The notes beneath the pieces are model-generated. The model ran no database searches. It had not been told where the DNA came from and saw nothing but the letters and a program-made list of their open reading frames with translations. Both the position numbers and the translations under genes were made by a program. DNA of 64,000 nucleotides from an uncultured Methylococcaceae bacterium (lineage in GTDB: Bacteria; Pseudomonadota; Gammaproteobacteria; Methylococcales; Methylomonadaceae): contig CAJAWH010000056.1 in NCBI GenBank assembly GCA_903945605.1, positions 1-64,000 of the forward strand. The letters are read 5' to 3'. Every line of letters begins with the position of its first letter. Position 1 is the stretch's first letter. Below are positions 37,077-45,327 of this stretch, piece by piece.

Positions 37077-38273
37077 ATGACCATAATGACTGAAACACCT
37101 TATCGCATTGAGCCTTGTTTACTGGATAATCCGCCGCTTGATGTTGTTGATTTAATAGCTGAATTGACAGCACTAACAGAGCAGCTAGGGGCAAGGCTTC
37201 ATGCCCATGCAGCAGCCAGTTTGGCAGAGATGGTCCGGATGATGAATTGCTATTACTCAAACTTGATTGAAGGCCATAACACCAAACCCCGTGACATTGA
37301 GCGCGCGCTGGCAAATGAATTTGACAACGATCAATCTAGACGGAATTTACAAATTGAAGCTAGGGCGCACATTCGCGTACAAGCTTTAGTTGATGACTTG
37401 TATGCGAAAGATGCCTTGCCTGAACCGGCATCAGCAGATTTTTTGCAATGGCTGCACGCGGAATTTTACAAGGATGCCGCTGATGAGATGCTTTGGATCA
37501 ATAATGGCCCACAAGCTTTTAAAATGACACCAGGTATTTTCCGGTCGCTTATAGGACATGATGTCGCTGTAGGTCGACATTTGCCACCCAGTAGTGAATG
37601 TGTCTGGGATTTTATGCGCCATTTTGAGCGGCGCTATTGCTTTGCGAATATGGGCAAAGGTGGCCGTATTCTTGCTATGGCAGCCGCACATCACCGACTT
37701 GCTTATATTCATCCGTTTCCCGATGGCAATGGTCGGGTCAGTCGCTTGATGAGCCATGCCATGGGGTTCAAGGCGGGTATTGGGGCATCCGGTTTATGGT
37801 CAATCTCCAGGGGGCTTGCCCGTGGTTTGGATAGCCGTCAGGAATACAAACGGATGATGGATTATGCCGATAGTCCAAGGCAAGGTGATTTGGATGGTCG
37901 TGGCAATCTGTCGCAAAAAGCACTGACAGATTATGTGCGCTGGTTTCTCGGTGTGTGTGTTGACCAGGTTAAGTTCATGGTCGAATTGTTTGAATTCGAA
38001 CAGTTAGCGGGCCGATTAAAGTCCTATACGGAAAAACAAGGCATGAGACCAGAGGCGTTTTTGATTCTCCATAGAATTTTGTTGCAAGGTGAAATGCCCC
38101 GTGGCGAAGCGGAGCGGGTGACTGGGTTGAAGGAGCGTAGCGCAAGGATGGTTTTGGCTGGTTTGATTCAAGATGGCATCGTCGGTTCGCAAACCCCCAA
38201 AGGGGCGGTATCGTTACGCTTTAACAGCCAGTCCATGGATATATTATTTCCCAGGCTATTTTCCGAAAGCTGA
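37077..38273 (+). CDS. Fic family protein (AMP-transferase type, class II inhibitory motif)
   Basis: A 398-residue Fic protein that would transfer AMP or another nucleotide part to target hydroxyls. The catalytic motif [12 protein letters not shown] begins at His212. An N-terminal inhibitory motif SNLIEG (61-66, [S/T]xxxE[G/N]) places it in the self-inhibited class II, so no separate antitoxin is needed. The C-terminal third contains a winged-helix-like domain ([20 protein letters not shown] near 340). It lies between the two Fur-box repeats and has taken the place of most of a second beta-barrel-like gene. The start could also be the ATG at 37086. Confidence 0.92.
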   Translation: MTIMTETPYRIEPCLLDNPPLDVVDLIAELTALTEQLGARLHAHAAASLAEMVRMMNCYYSNLIEGHNTKPRDIERALANEFDNDQSRRNLQIEARAHIRVQALVDDLYAKDALPEPASADFLQWLHAEFYKDAADEMLWINNGPQAFKMTPGIFRSLIGHDVAVGRHLPPSSECVWDFMRHFERRYCFANMGKGGRILAMAAAHHRLAYIHPFPDGNGRVSRLMSHAMGFKAGIGASGLWSISRGLARGLDSRQEYKRMMDYADSPRQGDLDGRGNLSQKALTDYVRWFLGVCVDQVKFMVELFEFEQLAGRLKSYTEKQGMRPEAFLILHRILLQGEMPRGEAERVTGLKERSARMVLAGLIQDGIVGSQTPKGAVSLRFNSQSMDILFPRLFSES

Positions 38274-38311
38274 TCTATTGCATCACCGTATGGCTTTTAT
38301 TGGCAGGCCAC

Positions 38312-38395
38312 GGCTAGCCGACTGGGTGACATGGCAATGTTCCTATAAACTAATGACAGTGAATGATAATCATTATCATCTTTCCATGTCAACAG
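38312..38395 (-). pseudogene. Truncated 5' end of a second beta-barrel-like gene (repeat copy B)
   Basis: Same orientation and about 80 percent identity to 36805-36889. On the minus strand an ATG at 38332 opens MSPSRLAVACQ, parallel to the intact copy's MPLNRLATLS, then meets a stop codon. The body of the gene is missing and fic ends 38 bases away. This fits a former tandem pair whose second copy was largely replaced. Confidence 0.75.
38359..38377. promoter_or_regulatory. Fur box in the truncated copy
   Basis: GTGAATGATAATCATTATC matches the Fur consensus at 17 of 19 positions. It is about 210 bases before the multicopper oxidase start and could still act on that gene, although it originally belonged to the minus-strand copy. 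Confidence 0.8.
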
Positions 38396-38467
38396 CCCCG
38401 CAAAGTAAAATTGCTTGCCCAATTCACCTCTACCATAAATAGTTAGCATTTTTTATACTTTTTTAGG

Positions 38468-38480
38468 AATGATTTTCATT
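38468..38480 (+). promoter_or_regulatory. Possible second Fur-like site near the multicopper oxidase gene
   Basis: AATGATTTTCATT is a palindrome of AATGA and TCATT half-sites, about 12 of 19 matches to the Fur consensus when extended. It lies about 108 bases before the oxidase start, close to where its promoter should be. Confidence 0.4.
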
Positions 38481-38588
38481 TGCATCTATAATACTGATAG
38501 CATTCAACTCATATTGGCAAGAGAGGGGTGTTAAGGACTTGAATTCACGGATGATTTATTAACATAAATATTACGGGAAGGATAAAAA

Positions 38589-40559
38589 ATGAAAACTTTA
38601 CGCGTGATAAGCAGTCTGCTGGGCTGGGCTTTGGCAAGCCCAATAGTGAGTGCTGCGGAATTTGTCGATCCGCCTGTTTTTACCAGTGATGCAAGCAGCA
38701 AAACGCTGGATTTGCTGATGGTTGCCAAACCGGCCCCTATCGGTGCCATACCTGGGGTGACGGGCTGGGCTTACGAAATTTGCGCACGCCAATACACCAA
38801 TAGCACGGGCGATGGCTGCCTGCCCGGCATGGCCAACCCAAACCCTTACGGTGGTTCACGTCTGCAACTGAATCCGGGCGACACCCTCAAAGTGCATTTG
38901 GTCAACCGCTTACCGTTGATCAATGAAGCCAAGCATCAAGACGATCCGGGCGAAGCCTTTTTGGTACAAAACCCAACCAACTTGCATACCCACGGCATGT
39001 TGGTTTCACCCAACCTGCCCTTATCCACCGCGCTTAACCCCATATTTGGCGACACCGTTTTTGTGTTAGGCTTTAATTCAGCAAACGGTACACCTGACAT
39101 TACCCCGACCTCCCATATCCATGGCGATGTGCGTATGGACACCATCGATTACCAGATACCCATACCCGCCGGCCATCCGTCCGGTTTGTTTTGGTTTCAT
39201 CCCCATGCCCACGGCATTGCCTTAAACCAAGTGTCGGCAGGGCTATCCGGTATCATCACTATTGGGCAAGTTAAAGATTATATTCATAACCTGCCCGCCA
39301 ATATCAACACTCGGCATTTGATCCTTAAGGACACCCAAGTCAGCAACAACCAACTATTGAGCGATCAAGAAGACCCCGCCCTGTGTGCCACGTCTACCTC
39401 TGCCCCCGGCAGCTGCACCCCTCCTGATGGTAGCCAATGGTTCTTTACCCTGAGCGGGCAACTCAACCCCACGATTACGGTCAACTCAGCCGGTGAAATC
39501 TGGCGCATCACCAATGCCTCGGCGAGCGTCACTTACGAGCTGCAATTGACCAAAAGCAACAATGGCATAGCCGCATCGGCCAACAGTATGGCATTGCAAG
39601 TGTTGTCCATTGATGGCATTAGCGTCACGCCCACGACCGGCATATCTCTGGGTGACCTGAAAACCATTGGCGGCGCAAAGTTCCGTCCTATCACGTGTCC
39701 GGGCGTTAGCAGCGCCAATCCGGCAACAGTTTGTGCAAGCAGCCTGCACATGATGCCAAGCTCCAGGGCTGAGGTTTGGGTGGTCAACCGGGATGCTGGC
39801 GGCAATGCCATCAAGGCCGATGGTAGCCAGGCGATTTTCCAAACCGTTGGCTATGCCACCGGCCCGGCCGGTGACAACTGGCCCGCCATCACCTTAGCGC
39901 AGGTGTCTTTTTCAGGTGGTGGCGCAGTTAAAAAAACCCCTACCCTTAAGGTTGCAGCATCTGGGCTGGATTACAACCAGATAGCCACACAACTGACTGC
40001 CGCCAACGCAGCCGTAGCCCCTAACACGGCTTGCAAACCGTTACCGGCTGGCTGGAAACGCCGTATATTTTACGGCTATCCGCTCAGCACTAATTTCGGC
40101 CTAGGTTTTGAGCTGATTGATGACAAAGGCCATACCGTACCGGGATCATTCCAAGATGTTGCCGCTTTCCCTAATGCGGCAAAAACAGTGTGCTTGCCTT
40201 TAGGAAGCGGCAATACGCCGGTTTATGAACATTGGGAGCTTATCAACTTGACCGGCGAAGACCATAACTTCCATATCCATCAAACCAAATTTAGGGTGTT
40301 GACCAAAGGGGAAGTGGTGGGGCTGGGCTCTGGCGTACCAACACGGGGCATTTTACAAGACAATGTGCCGTTGCCGTCTGGTTCGGCGGGTTGTGATGGT
40401 ACGGTGGCAAGCTGGAGAAACAAGGCGTGCCAATCTACCCGTACCGATGTGGAGATACCGTTTGCCATTGCCGGTGATTTTGTGTTCCACTGCCACATTT
40501 TGGAACATGAAGACGGCGGTATGATGGCCACCATTCATGTGGTGGGTGCGGCAAACTAA
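38589..40559 (+). CDS. Secreted multicopper oxidase
   Basis: A 656-residue three-cupredoxin-domain oxidase that passes electrons from a substrate at the type 1 copper to oxygen at the trinuclear centre. A signal peptide ends at SPIVSAAEF (about residue 23). Copper ligands are HTHG (133-136), HPHAHG (204-209), HNFHIHQ (559-565) and HCHILEHEDGGMM (634-646) with axial Met645. The substrate could be Mn(II), Cu(I), Fe(II) or phenols; sequence does not decide. Nearby Fur-type sites hint at iron-related control. It is monocistronic, with a strong hairpin downstream. Confidence 0.92.
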   Translation: MKTLRVISSLLGWALASPIVSAAEFVDPPVFTSDASSKTLDLLMVAKPAPIGAIPGVTGWAYEICARQYTNSTGDGCLPGMANPNPYGGSRLQLNPGDTLKVHLVNRLPLINEAKHQDDPGEAFLVQNPTNLHTHGMLVSPNLPLSTALNPIFGDTVFVLGFNSANGTPDITPTSHIHGDVRMDTIDYQIPIPAGHPSGLFWFHPHAHGIALNQVSAGLSGIITIGQVKDYIHNLPANINTRHLILKDTQVSNNQLLSDQEDPALCATSTSAPGSCTPPDGSQWFFTLSGQLNPTITVNSAGEIWRITNASASVTYELQLTKSNNGIAASANSMALQVLSIDGISVTPTTGISLGDLKTIGGAKFRPITCPGVSSANPATVCASSLHMMPSSRAEVWVVNRDAGGNAIKADGSQAIFQTVGYATGPAGDNWPAITLAQVSFSGGGAVKKTPTLKVAASGLDYNQIATQLTAANAAVAPNTACKPLPAGWKRRIFYGYPLSTNFGLGFELIDDKGHTVPGSFQDVAAFPNAAKTVCLPLGSGNTPVYEHWELINLTGEDHNFHIHQTKFRVLTKGEVVGLGSGVPTRGILQDNVPLPSGSAGCDGTVASWRNKACQSTRTDVEIPFAIAGDFVFHCHILEHEDGGMMATIHVVGAAN

Positions 40560-40592
40560 GCACTGACCGACATACCGCATTAAATAATTGGT

Positions 40593-40631
40593 GGTCGCTA
40601 GGGGCGTGGATTGGACACGCACCTAGCGACC
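40593..40631. terminator. Strong hairpin between the convergent oxidase and yicC genes
   Basis: GGTCGCTAGG pairs with CCTAGCGACC, then after one G-A mismatch GCGTG pairs with CACGC around a 7-base loop. It lies 33 bases after the oxidase stop and about 70 after the yicC stop, so it can serve both. There is no marked T-run. Confidence 0.65.
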
Positions 40632-40704
40632 GTCACTTAACTTAAACACTGACGTTACCCAACACCTTGACTTGGCGTAGCAACGGCTACAAAAGCCCCG
40701 GGCT

Positions 40705-41568
40705 TCACTCAATATTCTGCACCTGCTCACGCATCTGCTCTATCAGCACCTTCAGTTCAATGGCAATTTGCGTCATCTCCTTGTCCATCGACTTGGAACC
40801 CAGCGTGTTCGCCTCGCGGTTTAGCTCCTGCATCAAAAAATCCAAGCGCCTGCCCACCGGCTCGCTTTGCCCCAACACCCGCAACACCTCAGCGATATGC
40901 GTTTCCAGCCTATCCAGCTCCTCGGCAATATCCAAGCGTTGCGTCAACATCACCAGCTCTTGCTCCAAGCGGTCAAAATCCGGTTGGGCAACCAAATCGG
41001 TGATTTTGTCGCGCAGCTTTTGTTTCAGCAAAGCCAACACCACCGGCAAGCGCGCCCGGGCAGCGGCGGCATAAACTTGCATTTTGCCACAACGCTCAGT
41101 GATCAGCTGTTTTAGCTGCAACCCCTCACGCTCACGGGTAGCCAACAAATCCTGTAGGCTAGCCTTGACCAGCTTCACCACCGCTTGCTTAAGCAGCTCT
41201 TTATCAATATCCGGCTCTTGCTGTATGCCCGGGAACGACAACACCTGCAGCGCCGAAAAGGACGCAGCGGCGTGCATTTTTTGTTCAATCACCGAGGCAG
41301 CCTTAAGCAGCGCAGCCAGTGCCTCTTGGTTGACCACAAAACCACCTTCTTGGTTTTGCCGCTTGCAGCTAATGCTGCAATCCACCTTGCCCCGGCTGAT
41401 TTTTTCAGCCAACAGCGCCCGCACATCCGCTTCAACAGGGCGCATCCGCTCAGGCAACTTGCAACTGATCTCGCTGTACCGGTGATTCACCGAACGCAGT
41501 TCGCAACTTAACGTCAGGTCGCCGATTTCCGCATCGTTGGCGGCAAAGGCGGTCATGCTCTTAATCAT
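40705..41568 (-). CDS. yicC: YicC family endoribonuclease
   Basis: A 287-residue YicC protein. The family N-terminus (SMTAFA then LSCELRSVNHRYSEI) and the C-terminal DUF1732 part RLDFLMQELNREANTLGSKS are both complete. YicC of E. coli has been described as an endoribonuclease acting on mRNA and small RNA. It is divergent from rph, a pairing seen in enterics as well. Confidence 0.93.
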   Translation of the reverse strand: MIKSMTAFAANDAEIGDLTLSCELRSVNHRYSEISCKLPERMRPVEADVRALLAEKISRGKVDCSISCKRQNQEGGFVVNQEALAALLKAASVIEQKMHAAASFSALQVLSFPGIQQEPDIDKELLKQAVVKLVKASLQDLLATREREGLQLKQLITERCGKMQVYAAAARARLPVVLALLKQKLRDKITDLVAQPDFDRLEQELVMLTQRLDIAEELDRLETHIAEVLRVLGQSEPVGRRLDFLMQELNREANTLGSKSMDKEMTQIAIELKVLIEQMREQVQNIE

Positions 41569-41723
41569 AGTCCAGTCGTCCTACATAATGTTCAACAATA
41601 AACCACTATAACCGAATAATCACCAATTGCCACGGCAGGTGCATCAACTTCTAAAATGATTGGCGCAGAATGGCGGCGGGTTAAGGTATACTGTAATGCT
41701 TTTTATTTTGAAGGAACATTAAC

Positions 41724-42446
41724 ATGAGACCGAGTGGACGCAATCCAAACCAACTGCGCGATATTAAGTTCACCTGCGGCTTCACCAAACATGCCGAAGG
41801 ATCGGTGCTGGTCGAATTTGGCGACACCCGAGTCTTATGCACCGCTAGTGTCGACCGCTCCGTGCCACGCTTTTTAAAAGGCAAAGGCGAAGGCTGGGTG
41901 ACGGCAGAATATGGCATGTTGCCGCGTTCCACCCATAGCCGCATGAGCCGCGAAGCCAGCAACGGCAGACAAGGTGGGCGCACACTGGAAATCCAACGGC
42001 TGATTGGCCGCTCGCTGCGTGCGGCGGTTGACATGAAGGCATTGGGCGAGCATACCATCACCATAGACTGTGATGTGCTGCAAGCCGACGGCGGCACCCG
42101 CACCGCTGCCATCACCGGCGGCTTCATCGCCCTCTCCTTGGCGGTCAAAAAAATGCAGCAGCGCAACCAGATCAAAAGCAACCCCATCTACGGGCAAGTG
42201 GCCTCTGTGTCGGTGGGTATATATAAAGGCTTGCCGGTGTTGGATTTGGACTATGCCGAAGACAGCAACGCCGAAACCGATATGAACGTTGTGATGAACG
42301 ATGCTGGGGCATTTATCGAAATACAAGGCACCGCCGAAGGTCACGCCTTCAGGAAAGACGAATTGGACACCATGCTGGAACTGTCCAGAGTAGGTATCCA
42401 GCAATTGTTGGAAAAACAACGTGTCATACTGGGCATTGAAGAATGA
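41724..42446 (+). CDS. rph: Ribonuclease PH
   Basis: Phosphate-dependent 3' exoribonuclease that trims tRNA precursors; 240 residues, the standard length. Signatures are [12 protein letters not shown] (1-12), the phosphate-binding [20 protein letters not shown] (about 52-71) with the catalytic Arg pair, and [17 protein letters not shown] (about 114-130). It is the first gene of the rph-rdgB-kinase-EamA run. Confidence 0.97.
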   Translation: MRPSGRNPNQLRDIKFTCGFTKHAEGSVLVEFGDTRVLCTASVDRSVPRFLKGKGEGWVTAEYGMLPRSTHSRMSREASNGRQGGRTLEIQRLIGRSLRAAVDMKALGEHTITIDCDVLQADGGTRTAAITGGFIALSLAVKKMQQRNQIKSNPIYGQVASVSVGIYKGLPVLDLDYAEDSNAETDMNVVMNDAGAFIEIQGTAEGHAFRKDELDTMLELSRVGIQQLLEKQRVILGIEE

Positions 42447-42499
42447 AACCAACTGAATAACAGCAAACTGTATTGAATCAGGCCAGCGCCTCAAAGCCA

Positions 42500-43117
42500 A
42501 TGACAACTCTTCCAGACACCTTGGTGTTAGCCAGCAACAATCGTGGTAAAATTAAGGAAATTCAGGCCCTGTTGAGCGGCTTCCAAATCAGGCCGCAAGC
42601 TGACTTTGGCGTGACTGAAGCGGAAGAACCCGCCTCCACCTTTGTCGAAAACGCCCTGCTCAAAGCCCGTCACGCCGCCCGCCATTGCGGGCTACCTACT
42701 ATAGCGGATGATTCGGGACTTATCGTAGATGCTTTGCACGGCGCCCCTGGGGTCATTTCCGCCCGCTATGCTGGCGCGGGGGCCAGCGACCAAGACAATA
42801 TGGACAAACTGCTATACGCTTTGGCAGGGGTGGCGGAAACGCAGCGCACAGCGCGGTTTGTCTGTGTAATGGTGTATCTTGCCCATGCCGATGACCCTTG
42901 CCCGCTGATTGCCCAAGGCGAATGGCAAGGGCAGATTTTGCCGCATTGTCAGGGTGGCAATGGCTTCGGTTACGACCCCGTATTCTGGCTACCCAACCTC
43001 GCCTGCACCGCCGCCGAACTGTCCGCCGAGCTTAAAAACACCCTAAGCCACCGCGGCCAAGCATTGCGCCAACTGGTTGCCGCCCTTCTGCATAAGCAAA
43101 CCCAGCCCAGCCATTAA
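42500..43117 (+). CDS. rdgB: XTP/dITP diphosphatase (HAM1/RdgB)
   Basis: House-cleaning pyrophosphatase of 205 residues that removes inosine and xanthosine triphosphates. Signatures are LVLASNNRGKIKEIQALL near the start, TFVENALLKARHAA, ADDSGLIVDALHGAPGVISA (the Mg2+ site) and GFGYDPVF. I chose the ATG at 42500; the frame opens at a TTG nine codons earlier. It follows rph by 53 bases. Confidence 0.95.
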   Translation: MTTLPDTLVLASNNRGKIKEIQALLSGFQIRPQADFGVTEAEEPASTFVENALLKARHAARHCGLPTIADDSGLIVDALHGAPGVISARYAGAGASDQDNMDKLLYALAGVAETQRTARFVCVMVYLAHADDPCPLIAQGEWQGQILPHCQGGNGFGYDPVFWLPNLACTAAELSAELKNTLSHRGQALRQLVAALLHKQTQPSH

Positions 43118-43137
43118 TCATAGTGTAACCGGCCCAG

Positions 43138-44187
43138 ATGCACGACCTGACCACCATAGCCCGACAATTTGCCGAATCCATCCAACAACTAAGCCCGTTG
43201 GGTAGCGGCCTGATTAACGACACTTTTCTGGTCGGCACCACCGACCAGCCATTAGTGTTACAACGCATTAACCAGCAAGTTTTCCCCGCACCCGAACTGA
43301 TTTCCGAAAACTTGGCAGTGCTGGCACGACATATTGCCGAAAAACCTGCAGGGGCGGTCAGGCTGCACTTGCCCACACCCATCAGCACCCTATCAGGACA
43401 GCCGTTTTATCAGGACAGCCAAGGCAATTTTTGGCGGGCCTTAAGTTACATCGCCAATGGACACAGCTTAAAAAAACCACGCTACCTGCAAGATGCCAGG
43501 CAAACTGGTTTTGCGTTGGCGCATTTTCACCGCCTATGCAGCGACTTGCCGGTGCAAACGCTACATGACACCTTGCCCGGCTTCCATATTGCCCCGGACT
43601 ATCTGCGCCATTACTGGCACATCGCCACGCACAGCACCGCGCCTGTCGATGCATTTTGCCAACAATTTATAGAACACCACCAAGCCATGACTGATGAACT
43701 GGAGCAGGCCAAACACAGCGGCGAACTGCAGCTGCGCGTCATCCACGGTGACCCCAAGCTGGATAATTTCTTGTTTGACCGGCACAGCGGCAACATCATT
43801 GGCCTGGTCGACCTGGACACTGTCAAGCCCGGACTGGTACATTACGACATCGGCGATAGCCTGCGTTCATGCTGCCATATCGCTGACACCGGCCAATTTG
43901 ACCTGGCCCTTTGCAGCGCCTGGCTGGACGGCTATCTTGCCCAAGCTGGAGCATTCTTTTCGGCGGCGGACGGCCACTACCTATACCCCTCAATACGGCT
44001 TATCCCGTTTGAATTGGGCATCCGCTTCTATACTGATTACTTGGATGGCAACCGCTATTTTAAAACCACCTACGCCCAACAAAACCTGCTACGCGCCCAC
44101 GGACAATTCCGCCTATGCAGTGACATCATCGACAAAGAGGCCGACATCAAAGCCTTGTTGCAACCCCTCATGTGCAGCAGTTTTTAG
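43138..44187 (+). CDS. APH-family phosphotransferase, N-acetylhexosamine kinase-like
   Basis: A 349-residue kinase of the aminoglycoside-phosphotransferase fold. The N-terminal part reads GSGLINDTF and LVLQRINQQVF (about 22-56), a pattern found in N-acetylhexosamine 1-kinase (NahK)-like proteins. The catalytic loop is VIHGDPKLDNFLF (about 201-213) and the metal-binding GLVDLDTVKPG follows. Substrate is inferred only as a sugar or amino-sugar. It starts 20 bases after rdgB and probably shares its mRNA. Confidence 0.82.
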   Translation: MHDLTTIARQFAESIQQLSPLGSGLINDTFLVGTTDQPLVLQRINQQVFPAPELISENLAVLARHIAEKPAGAVRLHLPTPISTLSGQPFYQDSQGNFWRALSYIANGHSLKKPRYLQDARQTGFALAHFHRLCSDLPVQTLHDTLPGFHIAPDYLRHYWHIATHSTAPVDAFCQQFIEHHQAMTDELEQAKHSGELQLRVIHGDPKLDNFLFDRHSGNIIGLVDLDTVKPGLVHYDIGDSLRSCCHIADTGQFDLALCSAWLDGYLAQAGAFFSAADGHYLYPSIRLIPFELGIRFYTDYLDGNRYFKTTYAQQNLLRAHGQFRLCSDIIDKEADIKALLQPLMCSSF

Positions 44188-44243
44188 CCTAGGCATCACA
44201 GCTATGCACCCTGCAGTTGCCTCACCAACCACCAAGCTAAATA

Positions 44244-45170
44244 ATGGTTAACACCCACGCCCAACAATCCAACCTGCTTATTGGCCTGGTCTTGGTGCTA
44301 CTAGGCGCGTTGGGCTTTGCCGCCAAGGCCATTTTAATCAAACTGGCCTATAGCGTCAGCCCCGCCGTCGATGCGCTAAGCCTGATTGCTTTACGGATGC
44401 TGTTCTCACTGCCGTTTTTCTTGCTAGCCTCGCTATGGCACAGCCGCAGCACAGCCGCCACAGCACAAGCCAAGCCATTGACGGTAAGGCAGTGGCTGCT
44501 GGTCGGCCTATTAGGCCTGATGGGCTATTACTTCGCCAGTTTTTTGGATTTTTTGGGCTTGCAATACATATCGGCAGGCTTGGAACGGGTTATCTTGTTC
44601 CTGTACCCTACCTTTGTGGTGCTGTTCTCCGCGCTTTGGCAAAAACGGGGCATCAGCAGACGTGTGGCATTTGCCTTGGCCCTCAGCTATGCGGGCATGA
44701 TGTTGGTGTTTGTGGAACACCTGTCTTGGGAATCGTCGGCAGTTTGGTTAGGTTCTGCACTGGTGTTGGGCAGTTCGGTGATTTTTGCGTTTTTTGTCAT
44801 GGGCAGCAGCCTCATGACCCAAAGTATTGGCTCTGGCAAGTTCACCGCCTACAGCATGAGCATGGCTTGCGTCGTCACCCTCAGCCACTTCGTGCTGGCG
44901 CGCGGGCCGGACCTTTGGCACCTGCCCTACGAAGTCTATCGGCTGGCCTTGATTATGGCGGTATTTTCAACCGTATTGCCATCGTTTTTTCTGAATGCCG
45001 GTATCCGGCGCATCGGTGCCGGCCCAGCCTCTATCATCAGCACTACCGGCCCAATAGTCACACTGGTGCTGGCGCATTTTTTGCTGGGCGAAGCCATCAC
45101 CGCCCTGCAACTCGGCGGTACTTTTCTGGTGTTGGCAGGTGTTTATGTAGTCAGCCGTGCCAAAAAATGA
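44244..45170 (+). CDS. EamA/DMT family transporter
   Basis: Inner-membrane drug/metabolite transporter of 308 residues with ten predicted membrane helices arranged as two EamA repeats (about 10-150 and 165-305). FLGLQYISAGLERVILFLYP in repeat one and GAGPASIISTTGPIVT in repeat two are the usual conserved stretches. The transported compound is not readable. It is the last gene of the rph run and converges on soxB. Confidence 0.9.
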   Translation: MVNTHAQQSNLLIGLVLVLLGALGFAAKAILIKLAYSVSPAVDALSLIALRMLFSLPFFLLASLWHSRSTAATAQAKPLTVRQWLLVGLLGLMGYYFASFLDFLGLQYISAGLERVILFLYPTFVVLFSALWQKRGISRRVAFALALSYAGMMLVFVEHLSWESSAVWLGSALVLGSSVIFAFFVMGSSLMTQSIGSGKFTAYSMSMACVVTLSHFVLARGPDLWHLPYEVYRLALIMAVFSTVLPSFFLNAGIRRIGAGPASIISTTGPIVTLVLAHFLLGEAITALQLGGTFLVLAGVYVVSRAKK

Positions 45171-45327
45171 CCATAACAGCATATATTCCCTGAACGAAAT
45201 CGAAAGGCGAGCTGCACGCAAAGTTACTGTCCACCATTTTTTGTTTGTGGGTGATCATTTGGCCAATGCGTTCCTTCAACATCCCGAAGGTTTCGACGAC
45301 GGGATTCCCCAAGGGCTGATAGTACAA

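Larger units (their letters stand above)
38274..38588. other. Spacer between fic and the multicopper oxidase gene
   Basis: 315 bases containing the truncated copy of the beta-barrel gene's 5' end with a Fur box (38312-38395), a second weaker Fur-like site (38468-38480) and the oxidase promoter. The oxidase ribosome site is GGGAAGGA at 38575-38582. Confidence 0.6.
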
